From Arabidopsis thaliana (taxonomy: Eukaryota > Streptophyta > Magnoliopsida > Brassicales > Brassicaceae), in the NCBI RefSeq assembly GCF_000001735.4, contig NC_003074.8:23381261-23445260 (forward strand): DNA of 64,000 bases, given 5' to 3'. The notes under the pieces are model-generated. The model did no database searches, was not told where the DNA came from, and saw nothing but the letters and a program-made list of their open reading frames with translations. The position numbers and the translations under genes were made by a program. Of this stretch, positions 23,703 to 38,100 are shown piece by piece; position 1 is the stretch's first letter, and the number at the start of each line of letters is the position of its first letter.

Positions 23703-24400
23703 CCGAACCTTGACAAAGCATATGTTTATCAATCCAGACCAAGATTATTATGTTATTAGCTACACATAGCTTTCACAGGTTTGCATATGGCTATTTGCAT
23801 GTGTCCCACCAAGAGAAACAAATGAAGTCGTCATGGGAATGATGCCTTTTTTTTGCACCATAGAAGGGAAAGAGAGAGCTAGCAAGGGAATTCAACGCAA
23901 GAGAGAAGATGGAGACCTGATTAAGAGGAAAAAAGTTAAGGCCTATCAGCAATTAAAAGCAGGAAGCAGAGACCTAGACACCAAGGTAGGGATAGAGTCG
24001 TCTAACTAGGCTGTTCAGCAGAGACCTTGTAAGCCTTTTGAGAGTAAATGTTTTCAAGACACTCATTTCTCTTTTCTCTTTGTGGTTACATCTGCTTTTA
24101 AACGCACACCTACCAAACCGGTGGATGAATCTTTCATAGATACACCTCTATCCCTTTGCATTCAAACACAAACCACAAAGTACCGCTGCTATTTTCTTTT
24201 TACGTCTTTGTATTTGCATCGTCTAAGAGAATGATGGGTTGTTTTGTGGGATTTTAATGCAGGAGGAAACATATGAGGGGTGATTAAGGCAAAAACCTTA
24301 AGATGTGGTCATTTAGATACATGGAGTCAAACTAAGAATGGACCTTGGCGAAAGCTTCTTCACGGTCAAGATTTAAAATCAGGTACGACACTGTGTACGT

Positions 24401-24422
24401 GAGAGAGAGAGAGAGAGAGAGA
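24401..24422. repeat. (GA)11 microsatellite
   Basis: An uninterrupted GA dinucleotide run in the intergenic region upstream of MIR167b. Confidence 0.9.
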
Positions 24423-24706
24423 AAGAGATTATAGAAAGAAAGAGATGTATCACAATAAAGGAGTATATTTAGGGTCACAGGTGGTGGAGATATAGGTATG
24501 CAGGGCCAAGGCTCTAATCTCTTCATAGCCCTATTGATTTTGTCCCTCTCTCTCTCTCTTTCTTCCTCTCTTAGCTGTATGCATTATGATGCGTCTTTTA
24601 ATTCACTGTTTCAGGCTTCTTTAATTCGTGGTGTCTCTCTCCTTTTTACCCAACCATCTCTTAAAATTTTTAACATCTGTTCCTCAAATCCTCTCTCATC
24701 TCTTTC

Positions 24707-24714
24707 TATAAGTA
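24707..24714 (+). promoter_or_regulatory. Candidate TATA box of pri-miR167b
   Basis: TATAAGTA in a CT-rich stretch about 200 bp upstream of the mature miRNA. Many Arabidopsis MIR genes have TATA boxes at this range. No transcript evidence is available here. Confidence 0.4.
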
Positions 24715-24904
24715 TCTATAGCGCCTCTTAAACCACAAAGCATCACCTCTGTCTTCTCTCATCTCCTTTCTGTATTCTCTTTCATTGCCTTCACGTCTGT
24801 TGCAATTTCTCCACTTCTTGAGCTTCCGTTTTTTACAATTATTGATCCGTCAAATATGTGAGATTTGCACAACTTGTTGCTCAGGTATTTTGAAGACAAG
24901 TCCA

Positions 24905-25018
24905 CAAGGGAACAAGTGAAGCTGCCAGCATGATCTATCTTTGGTTAAGAGATGAATGTGGAAACATATTGCTTAAACCCAAGCTAGGTCATGCTCTGAC
25001 AGCCTCACTCCTTCCTGG
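24905..25018 (+). ncRNA. MIR167B: MIR167b precursor hairpin
   Basis: The mature miR167 sequence lies at 24917-24937 (TGAAGCTGCCAGC followed by ATGATCTA, 21 nt). The opposite arm, about 24986-25008 (AGGTCATGCTCTGACAGCCT), pairs with it with a few mismatches and a small bulge. The flanks GGAACAAG and CTCCTTCC extend the stem, leaving a loop of about 45 nt. miR167 guides cleavage of ARF6 and ARF8 mRNAs in auxin responses of flowers and roots. The position between OTP86 and ACA12 matches Arabidopsis MIR167B. Confidence 0.96.
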
Positions 25019-28000
25019 TTTAGGACCATTCATTGATGAAGCATTCCACATGCCGATTGAAAGAAAAATAAGAGTCCCGAACGCACACAGTTGACTACAC
25101 GAAACCGGTGTAAGGCTCTCTGTTTTCTCCCTGCTTTGACACACTCTCCACTTTATTTTTCTCATGTTTTTGCGCTCTAGATCTATCATAGGTGCATCAT
25201 GTTTTAGTGTTTCAAAGAACTTAGACTGTGCAAAGCCAAACGTTTTAATAAAAAGGAAAACAGTTTAATACCAAAATGGTGTCTCTCACTCAATTACAAG
25301 ACAAAGTATACCTTTCACAAGTTTGACCAAAACGAACTACTATAACCCTTATTTCAAGACAGTGTACTTCTAGCATACATACTTAGTTTAAAATGTACAG
25401 ACGACGTAGCTTTAAAATGTACAGACAGTGTAATTTACCCTTGACACTGCTGTAAGTAAATAAACCAAAATTACACTTTACTATTCACCAATGGCTACCC
25501 CAAAGCTCAAATTCACAATTCTTTTTCCTTTATTTTCCTAAGCCATCAACATAACATTTTGAACCAATTTAGTAGTGTCGTGTTATGTTTCCATAGACGT
25601 GAACTGAAAAGCCAACTTGTTGCAGCAGTTTGAAAGAACTTTGAAGCCAGTGAACATAACCTCGTGTTCCACGACTCTTTTGATCAGAAGCAGAAGCATC
25701 TCTTGGTGGGGAACCATCAAGGTTTCAGATTTGACCCTTTTGATCGTTCAAGGGAGCTGGAAGTTATCTTATCAGACGAGTCCCACTCTGTGCTCCTGAT
25801 CATCAATTATCCAGCCATCCGTAGAGAACTGCATCTGCTATGGTAGGCTTCTCAAGGTTTCTTGAGAGATGGGCTTCTTGAACCCTTAAATAAGGATCTT
25901 GGATTCTTAAAGTAACTGAGGAATGGTGTCTCAGAAACAGGTATGAATTTTGTGAAAAAGCCGATCGGCCATGAAAGGGATGCAAGTGCTATGCAAGTTC
26001 CCCATTGCCACCCGTTAAGCCTTACTGTATCCGCAAACTTCTTTAGGAATTCCACCATAATGACTTGAAGCACAATAGTTATCGCTATTATTCCAATGAA
26101 CAACCTGTTTCTGTGAAGGCCTTTGAACACATTTTTCTTCTCCATCTCCCTCGCATTGAATTCGTTAAAAACTTGACAGAGCACGAAAGTGTTGAATATG
26201 AGCGTGTCCTTCACTTCCTTGCGAACACTGAATATTGACATACCCTTGAATTGTAAGATCAAGAGTACGGCTATTTGATATAATGACTGAACCAGGAGAT
26301 TCCTCCACATGACATTTGTTATCAGGGCCTCTGTTCGGCCAACTGGCTTTCTCTTCAGGAGCTCGTTAGTGGGTCGCTCCGTGGCGAGAGCCAGAGCTCC
26401 CAATGTGTCCATGATGAGGTTTACCCACAGCAGTTGAACTGCTGTCAAAGGGACCTCACCGGCTGAAATTGCTGCGATAAAATTGATCACAAGAGCTGCA
26501 ACGTTCACTGTTAGCTGAAACTGAATGAATTTCTGGATATTGTTGTAGACACACCTTCCCCATTTTAAGACTGTGGCAACGGATGCGAAGTTATCATCTA
26601 GAATTACAATGTCTGAGCTTTCTTTTGCCACTTCAGTGCCCTGAATTCCCATAGAGAGTCCAATATCTGCTTCTTTTAGTGCAGGTGCATCGTTGGTGCC
26701 ATCCCCTGTGACGGCTACCACATGGCCTTTAAGTCTCAGACACTTGACCATTAGAAGCTTGTCGGAGGGAGAGGACCTTGCCATGACCCGGATCTTATCA
26801 ACTTTCTGCATTCTCTCTTCGTCCGTATAATTTCTGAATTGAACACCTTCTACAACAGCATCTTCTTCATCTTTGTCATTGTGGTCGAGGATTCCGCATT
26901 CAAAAGCGATAGCTTTTGCAGTGAAAACATTATCTCCCGTTATCATCTTAATGGTGACTCCTGCAAGTTTGCAAGTTTCCACAGCTTTTGAGACACCAGG
27001 TCGACAAGGATCTTTCAGACCCACTATTCCCATCAAGGTCAAGCCATCTTCCTCTAATACCGAGTCATTTGACGCTATTTTATGAGCGAATGCTATGCAT
27101 CTGAGGCTACTGGCCGCCATACCTTGGATTATTGCCTGAATTCTGCTCTTTGCGGTGGAGTCCATTAAGTCAACAGACCCAGTGCTTGTGTAGTAGTGAG
27201 AACACATAGCTAGGACCATTTCAGCGGCTCCTTTCCAGTGTACATGGACTGTATTGTCAGATTTTCTTCGGACCAAAACTCCGCTTCTTTTCTTTGCTGA
27301 ACTGAAAGTTTCAACGCGGAGAACTTCATGTTTCTGCTTTACTGACTCCATATCCATACCCAGATTTAGCACAGTCCAAGACAAGAGGGCCTTCTCTGTT
27401 GGACTGCCTGAGAACTCAGGCGTTGATCCTGAGTCTGACACACAGACACTTCCCGTTGTGTTCAGACCGGTGCCTTGGTAAAGCAGATCAAGAACGTCTG
27501 GTGAGATCATTTTGGTAGAGTCTTCATGGATTGACTCTTGGCCAAGCCAAAACTTGGTAACCTTCATCTCGTTCAGTGTTAAAGTACCTGTTTTGTCTGT
27601 GCATATCACTGTCGCTGAGCCCATCGTCTCGCATGCCGAGAGCTTTCTGACCATAGCTTGATCAGACATCATTCTCTTCATGGAGTAAGCCAGCGTCAGA
27701 GTCACAGCCAATGGCAAGCCTTCTGGGATAGCTACTACGACAATGGTTACTGCAGCTGCCACGATTCGCACAACGGAATTGACCACAGTGTCCACAGGTG
27801 TTTTGCTCCCGTTGTATTCTCTTTTGCCCTCTTTCTCTGTGTTCCCAGTGAAGTAACGGACTAATAGAACTACCAGAACAAGTGCTGCCACCGTAAGACC
27901 AATTTTTCCGATGGTGGAGGTCAGCGTGTCAAGACGGACTTGCAAAGGTGTTCTCTCGCTGGAATCTTGATTTATGGAGCTCATCGTCTGTCCCCAGGTT

Positions 28001-31000
28001 GTACTCATACCCACAGAGACAACGAGCATTTGAGCAAACCCATCGACTATCTTTGTCCCTGAGAACAAGAAGGGATTATCCTTGTGGTCCACTTCAAGAT
28101 GGTCACTCTCTCCTGTCATACTAGACTCGTCCACCTGAAGTGAATGCCCTTCCAAGAACAGACCATCAGCGGGAATCTGATCTCCGATCTTCAAGAAGAC
28201 AACATCACCAACAACAACGTCAAAGATGGAGATATGTTGCCGCCTGCTGTCCCGAAGGACTTCCACTTTGATGTTATTGCTTATCTTGGACAGCTTGTCG
28301 AACTGTCTCTCCTGCCTAAAGTTGCTGAGAGCAGAGACAACTATGACCAAGAAGACTGCTACAAAGATGCTTCCGCCTTCATACCAACCTTCTTTGATGC
28401 CATGTTCTTTGATACCGAAGCCAAGGGAGAAAATAGCGCAGACCAACAAGATCAAGATGGTTAGGTCTTTGAAAGCTTCATACACAAAGAAGAGAAGTCC
28501 TTTAGGCGGTGGCTTATGGTAGGTGTTAGAGCCAAAGAGGTCACGGCGTCTACTGACTTCTTGCTCATTCCCGTGGATCCCTTTGGTGGGGTTAGTCCTA
28601 AGGGAAGCGGCGACACCCTCCACGCCGCCCAGCGCTTGGATGCCCGGTAAGTCCTTACCCTTCATGATCTCCACAAGTTGTTCTTGATCAATGGCAGGAA
28701 CGTAAGAGAGAGGCATAGAGTTGATCTTTGCTCCCTCACCGGACTCGAGGGCTGTGTAGGAGAGAGAGAGAGAGGCATCTGAGGTTTTGGGATCAATCCT
28801 TGCGGGAACTATCTCCTTAACAAGAGAGAGCATAGCCCTCATAGAGTAGATGGCAGCGTAGGCAAAACGCCAACGCCTCTGGGCCTTGTTGAGGCTGGAG
28901 GTGGTAAGGTTGAGCAAAAGTGCACTGTAATCATATTCCTTGAGGTCCCTCATGCTTTATTTGTGTGAAAGAAAGAGAGTTTTTAGAAGGAAAAGAGTCT
29001 CGCTCTCTCTCAACTAAATGTGGTGTTACTTGTAAGACACTTAAGACTCGCAAAGAATGATTTCTCTCTCTCTAATACCCTAAGCTTCGTGGTACTATTT
29101 AAATCCGTATTGGCCGCCTTTTGATTGCTATTTATCTGCTTTAAAATATTAAATATCTCGTGTAAAGTAACTTGTCCTAGTTTAATATTTTCAGGCGGTG
29201 GAACCACTCAGAAACGTTGTAAACACGAAGTCATGTCGATCAAAGGACATGGGCCGCACATCCTTTTGTACTTGTGTTTTGACTTATCTGTTGTCTCGTG
29301 TTTCGGTTTGGAACCACTGTGCCCTAAAAGAGAGAGTTAATCTGAGATTTTGGTAGTAATTTCTAAAGCAGCCGTATGATGTAATGGTGTGGACAAGCCG
29401 TCATTGTAGAATGAGGAGGAATAGCGTGCGTGTACCAACTTGCTTAGTCCGCACGGACAAATGAAAAGAAATGGCGAATATAGTAAAGCGAAAGAAGAAA
29501 AAAAGGATTTAGATTGAATCTTCCACACCAACTTGGTTTGGTATAATATCTATCAAGTGAAATTTATACTACTCAAACTCAAAATCCGTCTACTTTTCCA
29601 CAAATCTATGTTTAGAAATAATAAAATGGAGCAGCGTGTACGACGAAGGCATTATGAGTTTGATCACCGAAACTTCATAGCACTTTCCATTTTCGCTGTC
29701 ATCTCTTTCTTTGTTCATGTGACGACAGCAAGACATAAAAGCAGTTGACTTTATTTTTATAAACAAACAAAATAAGTTGACCTCCACTAAAACTAGACGT
29801 GAGGTGAGACCAGATTTGGCATAAAATTCCGATACAAGCGATGAAGTGAATGTCGAGAAACTCCTCAAATCATATACATACATACACAGAGATGCTCAGT
29901 GACATACATTAGATCACGAGTTACTGTATGTGGATAAGAAAGAAACAAGAGTGTTTGCACCAAAAGCAGTAGCAAGCTTAACAAAATCCCAACCAACAAA
30001 TACAATGGCTTGCTCGAGAATAAATAGACTAACCATCATCTTATGAAACTAAACAATGGTTCAGGAATAAGTAGAAGGGAAGATTACAACTAATTAAGCT
30101 CACTCATAACGGTAACTAGTAATAACAAAGCTCTCAGCATGCAACAAATTAAGAGCTATGGTTTAAGAAGAAGATCCCTGGCTGTGCAGCAGCAGTTGTT
30201 GGTGTGCAGACGCAGTGAACCACCAAGCCCCATGAGATCCCTCCACCTGCTTTCCTCCGGCATTGAAGCTAGCCACACCAATCCCTCAACCTCCTTGTCC
30301 TTGGCGATTCGCGCATCTAAAAAGGCACCAGAGCACTTGTCTTTGGCGAAAGCAGCGCACTTGCCCTTGGCGGCAGCCACACAGCCCTCGAATTCCCGCT
30401 CTTCGCACTTCTCTCGTTCCCTCATGTCACCACCAGATCCCCGCCACCACGGCGGCTTACAGTTGTTGGAGGCGGAGACGGCGCACCCAATTTTAGCACC
30501 TTCCTCGCACTGGTCCTTGATTAGGGTTTCGCAACGCTTGAAAGCGGCTGACCATGAATCCAGTGATCGGAAAGCTAGAACATAAGAACCACCGGAGGGT
30601 ACAGGTCCCCGGAGCAGCGGAATCGGACGGTCGAACACAACGGTAGTCGCAGCCGCCGAGAAATCATCGTCATCTTCCATCATTTCAATTTCTCTTCAAA
30701 GGCCCATCGGGCTTTTGATTGAGGCCATCCACCTATATTTATTTAATTAATTAAGTTTGGGGGATCCAAAACATAATTAGTATAACGATACTACTACTAA
30801 CCGACTGGACTAGATTATTCTACTTGATATATCCTCTCGAGAACTATTGCTGCCGCTACTCGTTTCATATCTCCGTCTCCGGCTCGATCCGCCAAGTAGA
30901 GTAAGCAGGTATCTCCGAGCATCTTGACATCGCTTCTTTCCTGCTTCTGTTTCCTTTGACCTTATTACAGAGGGAGGACTCATCATTCTTCTTTCTCTTC

Positions 31001-34000
31001 TACTTTTTTTCATGTTTATTTTGGGGTTTAGGGTTTTAGAAGTTTGATCGATCTGTTATTATAACTTTGGTTTCAATCGATCTGGGTGTCCATTTGCTTT
31101 TCGATGTTTAGGATTTTCTGTGCTTATTTGAATCACCTTGTATCTTGTATTTCTCCTTGTAATTTAGCACATCATCTGCACTGCAGCAATGACTAAAAAG
31201 AAGAATCCTAATGTTTTCTTGGATGTATCAATTGGTGGGGATCCCGTTCAACGGATTGTCATTGAGGTATTACCTCAACCTTTGCATTTTTTGCTTTGCT
31301 TTCCGCATTCAGCTTCTTAAGTTTTTTTTCATCTGTCAATGGCAGCTTTTTGCTGATGTTGTCCCCAAGACAGCGGAAAACTTCCGTGCCCTCTGCACAG
31401 GTACCTTGGGCTTCCTCATAACACTTTCTGCCATTTAATCTCTCCAGAATGCTTTGATAAGATTATGGGCTTTACATTTTATTGTTATGATGTTTTTTCC
31501 TTTGTGCAGGTGAGGCGGGCGTTGGAAAGTCCACTGGGAAGCCTCTACATTTCAAAGGATCATCTTTCCATCGGGTTATCAAAGGATTCATGGCTCAGGT
31601 ATGTATGCATTATTCTTTTGCAACCCTGTAATGTCCTTCACTGACATATAATTTGTTTTTGTATGCATTTGATGGTTCGCAAACTCTTTATTCATTAGCG
31701 CTTCTCTTTCTTGCAGGGTGGTGATTTTTCCAATGGGAATGGTATTCTTCAAACCTGTTATCCTTTATACATTAAATCTCCAAACCGTATATATTTCTTT
31801 ATATCACAATATGTGTGATGTAGATACCTCATGATCTAGTTTTTAGTTTAATTAACACACAAGGAGCTTAGTATATATGTTTATAGAATGAAATTGGTTA
31901 CTAGGGAAAAGCGTATTGGGGTCCCTTTTTCATCTCTGAGACAACTTCTGGATGAAGTCTTTCTTGCTGTAATGCCTTAATTAGAGATAATCTCTCTGGT
32001 TGATTTGCAGGCACTGGTGGGGAGAGCATCTATGGTGGGAAGTTTTCAGGTATAATTTTGGTTTCTCTGTTTACGGCTTTCTGGTATTGATTTTTTTTTT
32101 CTCAATATCCCGTTATCCTTTTACAGATGAGAACTTTAGATTGGACCATGATGGAGCTGGAGTCCTTTCAATGGCAAATTGTGGCCCAAATACCAACGGG
32201 TCCCAATTTTTTATACTTTTTAAACGCCAACCACATCTTGATGGGTAATCTCTGTTCCTAGATTTTGTTGTTTTGAGAAATTCAAAGTTCATTGTAAAGG
32301 ACTCTCAAAACGTTTAATGCATTTGGAAGGAAGCATGTTAAGGGTCCTGATTTTCCTTATCCTCATATTGTAGGAAGCATGTTGTATTTGGCAAAGTCGT
32401 TGAAGGGATGGCAGTAATCAAGAAAATGGAACTTGTGGGGACGAGTGATGGGAAACCTACTAGCCCAGTCAAAATAATAGACTGTGGTGAAACGTCTCAG
32501 ATAAGAGCACATGATGCTGCTGAAAGAGAAAAAGGTAATGAAGTTAATCTTTGAATGTGGAGTTTCTATAATAATGATGGAGTTTCTAGAATAATGATGC
32601 AGATATATTTAATGTTTATTAGGGAAATCGAAAAAATCAAACAAGAACTTTTCTCCTGGTGACGTATCTGACCGTGAAGCTAAGGAGACACGCAAAAAAG
32701 AATCTAACGAGAAAAGGATAAAACGAAAAAGAAGATACTCTTCGTCAGATTCATATAGCTCAAGTTCCGACTCAGATTCAGATTCGGAATCAGAAGCATA
32801 TTCATCTTCCTCCTATGAGTCTAGTTCTTCCAGTGATGGGAAGCATAGGAAGAGGAAGTCAACAACAAGACACAAAGGCCGACGCGGGGAAAGAAAGAGT
32901 AAAGGACGAAGCGGGAAAAAGAAAGCTCGGCCAGATAGAAAACCAAGCACGAATAGTTCAAGTGACACGGAGAGTAGCAGCAGTTCTGATGATGAGAAAG
33001 TGGGCCACAAAGCCATAAAGTCAGTGAAAGTTGATAACGCTGATCAACACGCCAACTTGGATGACTCAGTGAAATCAAGGTTTATCTCCCTGGCTTTATG
33101 TATTTCAGCTTTGCTTCTGCAATTTGGTGGTCTGATTTTGTGGTCACTGACAAACTTTGCCATTTTCTATTGCTATACAGGAGCAGGAGCCCAATTCGTA
33201 GGAGAAACCAAAACAGCAGGAGCAAAAGTCCTAGTAGGAGCCCTGTGAGAGTTCTTGGAAATGGAAACAGAAGTCCTAGTAGGAGCCCTGTGAGAGATCT
33301 TGGAAATGGAAGCAGAAGTCCTCGTGAGAAGCCAACAGAGGAAACTGTGGGGAAATCTTTCAGAAGCCCATCTCCAAGTGGTGTGCCCAAGCGCATCCGA
33401 AAGGGGCGTGGGTTCACCGAACGCTATTCCTTTGCTCGGAAGTACCATACTCCTTCTCCTGAGCGTTCTCCTCCTAGACATTGGCCTGACAGAAGAAACT
33501 TTCAGGATAGGAACAGGGATAGGTAACTTAATCTATACATACATACAACAAAGGACGATAGCTCTGCGGATAGTACTAAAGCCTCATTTTGTTTAATTAT
33601 GTAGGTATCCGAGCAACAGAAGTTACTCTGAGCGCTCACCGAGGGGACGCTTTAGAAGCCCACCCAGAAGAAGGAGCCCTCCAAGGTTCGCTTTCTTATC
33701 TCTGTACAGATTCTGGCTTTGGCTTGGGACGATATAGCTTGTAAACCAGCACCTAGAGCCACTTGCATTAGATTTATATCCTAGAACGACCCTTTTTGTG
33801 ATATTATTTTGGTTAAGCAAAACATTCTAATTGAATGCTGAAAGTTGAAAAGAGCAACTTTATAGCAATGTTGGATGTCCTCTGAAATTGAGTGTTGTCT
33901 TGCATAGGTACAACCGGAGGAGAAGGAGCACTTCTCGGAGTCCAGATGGGTACCGTAGACGATTGAGAGACGGAAGCAGGAGCCAGAGTCCGAGGCATCG

Positions 34001-35147
34001 TAGCCGTAGCCAGAGCCCTAGAAAGAGGCAGCCAATTAGCCAAGACCTGAAATCCCGTCTCGGGCCACAGAGATCCCCCATCAGAGGAGGACGCACCTCT
34101 CCTGCAGAATCACTCAGCCCTTCTCACTCACCTTCTCCACCAGGAAAGAGAGGTCTGGTTAGCTATGCGGATTGATGGTCACTCTCATCCATTGGTTTCT
34201 CTGCTGACTTGCGAGTTTTTGTTTTAATTTCCGTGTTTTAGTGCAAGCAATAATAGGTAATGATATTTTTTATGTTGGTCGGATATATAATACTCTACCT
34301 TAGTTGCATTATTACAGATCGTGGAACATTGATCAAATTGAGACTGATATATGTTGGCAGAATTGAGTTTGGGAATCGAAGTTTGTAGAAAATTTATCGA
34401 ACAAGTAGCATAGATATCTCAACATGAAAATCTAGTAATACATGTAAAGAAAGAAGGTTAATGATATTCCGCATGTTCATAGATAGGACTCGAATCTTTC
34501 TTTACCACAAGAGGGGTTTACAATGATACAATGATCATGTCCTAGAAGAGAAGGATCAGATGGGTTGGTCTTTGGGAACGATCTGATCCTTGATCCACAT
34601 GTAGATAGGGATTAACACAAACCAGGCAGCTGCTAGAGTTCCCAGGAGGAAGCGTCCCAAGAAGGAGAAGGGGTTGTTGACAGGCTTCTCTACGTCCTCT
34701 TCCTTTGGACCAAGCTGCAGCATTTGAGTGATAAGTTTAGTGTATCAAAGAGAGAAGAAAGTAAAAAAGGTGAAGTGGGAGGTAAAAGACCTGGAGAGGA
34801 GAGTCACCGGAGGCAGGTTTAACACCAGTGACAGAACATCCCATGATAAGGCCGTGCCTGCGAACACCACGGTACCACTTGGGGCCAATCCTCTTGAGCT
34901 GAACGTCCTTGAAACCGGCATTCTTGAACCACTCAATGTACTCTTCCTCCTTGGGGAAGAGCATCCAGACATCAGAAAAGAAGCGAGAGAGCCAGAAGGT
35001 TGGGTAGACAGGGCCGATGAGACACGCTTTGCCACCGATCTTGAGAACCCTGTACGCTTCCCTTATTCCCCTCTGCGGGTCCGGCCAGTACTCAATGCTG
35101 TGTGATGATGAGACACACAATCAAACCCACCGGAAAGAAGACGATTA

Positions 35148-35178
<31 letters not shown>

Positions 35179-38100
35179 AAGAAAAGGATACCTTCCAGCA
35201 GAAACGTATCTGTCAGCATAATCGGTTGGAAAAGGAAGATCCTCAGCATCTCCCTCGACGATCTTGCATTCTTTCAACGGCTCCTTTTGCTTTGCTTTGG
35301 CCAGCTGATGTGGCGACTGGTCCAGAATGGTCACATTCTTGGCCTTCACTGTCTTGACTATGCCCAGAGTAGTGAAACCAGTTCCGCCGCCGACATCGAC
35401 CACTCGCATGTCCGGATGGCTGAGATCCGCTGGCTCAAGAGCGTCGTCTCTCATATCCTCGGTCCAATGCCCAGGATTGATGACATGGTCGTATACGATG
35501 GATAAGAACCTGTAGAACCAGTAAGCCTCCTTCTTGTGCTGAATGAACCTAGGTTGCGCCGATGGCCGGGAAGACGACACGCTGCTGCTGCTGCATCTAG
35601 TAGCCACCGAGAGTCTAGGTGTGGAGGTTCGGGTAACTGAGAGTAAGGTCGGCCGAGGAATCGATCTGGCATGCAAATTGGAACCAGGGGAACCTAAACC
35701 TTTGGGGAAGGTAATGGCCCCGTTGAGCATCAAAGAGGCCATCGATGACAGATCCACCAAGTTGAGAAGAGGGAAGAAGAAGCTTATCTATCACCAATTC
35801 TCCGCCAATCAAAAACACAAACGAGAATGAGAGTGTGACTAAACCCTCTAACTCTAACAGAGTCAGTACTGACTCCAACCACATGTTTATGTACGGTCAC
35901 GTTGTTTGTTGCGACAACACATATCCCTTTGTTGAGCCCATGGGCTCATTTGCAAGAATTGGCCCAAATAATAGTATTGGGCGTTTTGGCATTTTTCTGC
36001 AAATGGAAGGGAAAAGTCGATTTGAGTCAGAGAGAGAGAGACTTCGACGACAATTCAAACTTGTACGGACTAAGACCAGACTCTCTCTGACGTTGTCAGA
36101 TCTGCGACCTGCTAGCGAGAGGATGCGAGAGGAAACTGTGGTTTACGAGCAGGAGGAGTCTGTTTCTCACGGCGGGGGCAAGCACAGGATCCTTGCAGAG
36201 CTTGCCCGCGTTGAACAGGAAGTCGCTTTCTTGGAGGTAGCTAAACTAACTCGTATCTCTTTCAAATTCCGACGTAGGTCTCTCGTGGATAGCTCAATTA
36301 TCCTTTTTAGATCAATTGTTACAACAATTAGGTAAAGGTCGCTAAGATTGTTTCCTGTGAAAGCAAAAACCAGTATGGCAGATCTGTTCCAATCAGAAGA
36401 GCATGGTAGTTCTCTTGACAATAAGTGGCACCATTTCAGTCAGTCTTGTTTATGACTCTATGAATTGTATTCCCAAAATCTAAATCTGCTGGGTTCTCTT
36501 TGGATCCACTATTGGAATGGTTCTCTGTTGATCTTATTCTTAGGGATGTGCAAGAATACTTTTGATCATAGTCCAATTAGTATCATTCTCTCTTGGTTAT
36601 CATCTATCGAGGCATGTTAAAAGTTAACCTTCTCCCAAGTTTCTCTGTTGCACAGATAATGTGTTTGCCTATTGTTCCTACTAGTGAGCTCTAACACTTA
36701 CTAAAAATAGCTTTACTCTCTCTTTCTGTTTCATGTACTATATCCAGAAAGAGTTGAAGGAGGTCGAGAACACAGATATTGTATCAACCGTGTGTGAGGA
36801 GTAAGTATGGGATACTCAACCTATGTTTTTTTTTAACGCTTGCAAGCAACTGTGTGCTAGCTCCTGTAGGTATATTATCTGGATTTGACTGAAACTTGTA
36901 CGTTGATTGGTGATCAAATTGATATTCCCTTGGTTCGCAGGCTGCTATCTGTCATCGAGAAAGGACCCGATCCTCTGTTGCCACTGTGAGTGCTTTTTAA
37001 ACCTTGAAACTCTAGTGTTGGTTTGGACTGAATAACTGATGGATGTTGTGGTGCTGGCAGAACCAATGGACCTTTGAACTTAGGATGGGACCGGTGGTTT
37101 GAAGGACCAAATGGAGGAGAAGGCTGCAGATGCTTAATACTTTGATTCGCTAGACAGAGTAATGTGTTACATATACTAGTTTCTTGCTAGGATATCATTT
37201 TACATGGGATCCAAAATGGGGCTGTAGCAGAGAAAAAGCGTACAGATTAATGAGCATTGGAATTGCATAGAACGGCTTAGTTGCACCTACGTAAACAGTA
37301 TTATATGTATATGTAATGTATGGGATCCGGATCTGACATACGAGTAATGGAGTTTCAGGCTTACAGCTTCTCATCTTCTTATTCTAGATCTTGTTGAAAG
37401 AAGCTGAAATGTGCATAGTGATATTTGGGGGCTAATAGAGTAATAGCTAATGAGGAAGTGGGTACAATCTTGAAGACCGTTAAGTGTGTCTCTCTTTTTT
37501 CTTTTTAGATAACTTTTGGCCACATCCACCCTCCATGATACACACACGCTAGTTTCGAGGATCAGAATACATACATACCTATGTTTATTATATAGATAGA
37601 ACGATAATGGAACACAGAGCACATGCCTCATCTGTTGTCTTTTTATTATTACTTATTACTCTTCTCCTCCACTTCTGTATTATTACAGTCTGTTAAAGTA
37701 GAACCCCCTTTTGTTTTTTTCTTTCTATGTCTCAAAAATTAAAACAAGTTATGAGGTTTAAAAAAAAAATTGAGAAATGTAGAGGGTATTAGTAGAAGTG
37801 ATTTACGGTAAGTTTATTCGACAGCTAAAAAGATAGTTTATGCATTCCAAAATATTCCTCAAATTTGTGATGAGTAAACAAATACTGGTAAGGTGGGTTT
37901 TCTGACAACCTTTGGATATACAGTAGTATGTCATCTGTTTTCATTGCCTCATTGGTCAAGATCAAAGTTGATGACCTCATTAGAGCTCCTTCTTCTCCCA
38001 TAAATAAAAAAAAATTGATCAAAGTTTGTAGTATGAATTTGTTATATAAACAGAAGAGAAATTAACACAGAGATGTGAGTTGGTCCAAAAGAAAAATGAT

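Larger units (their letters stand above)
23703..24890. other. Intergenic region: OTP86 3' side and MIR167b promoter
   Basis: About 1.2 kb. The left part is OTP86 3' UTR. A (GA)n run lies at 24401-24422, facing CT-rich tracts at about 24540-24780. A TATA-like TATAAGTA is at 24707-24714 and may start the MIR167b primary transcript. No protein gene is recognised. Confidence 0.45.
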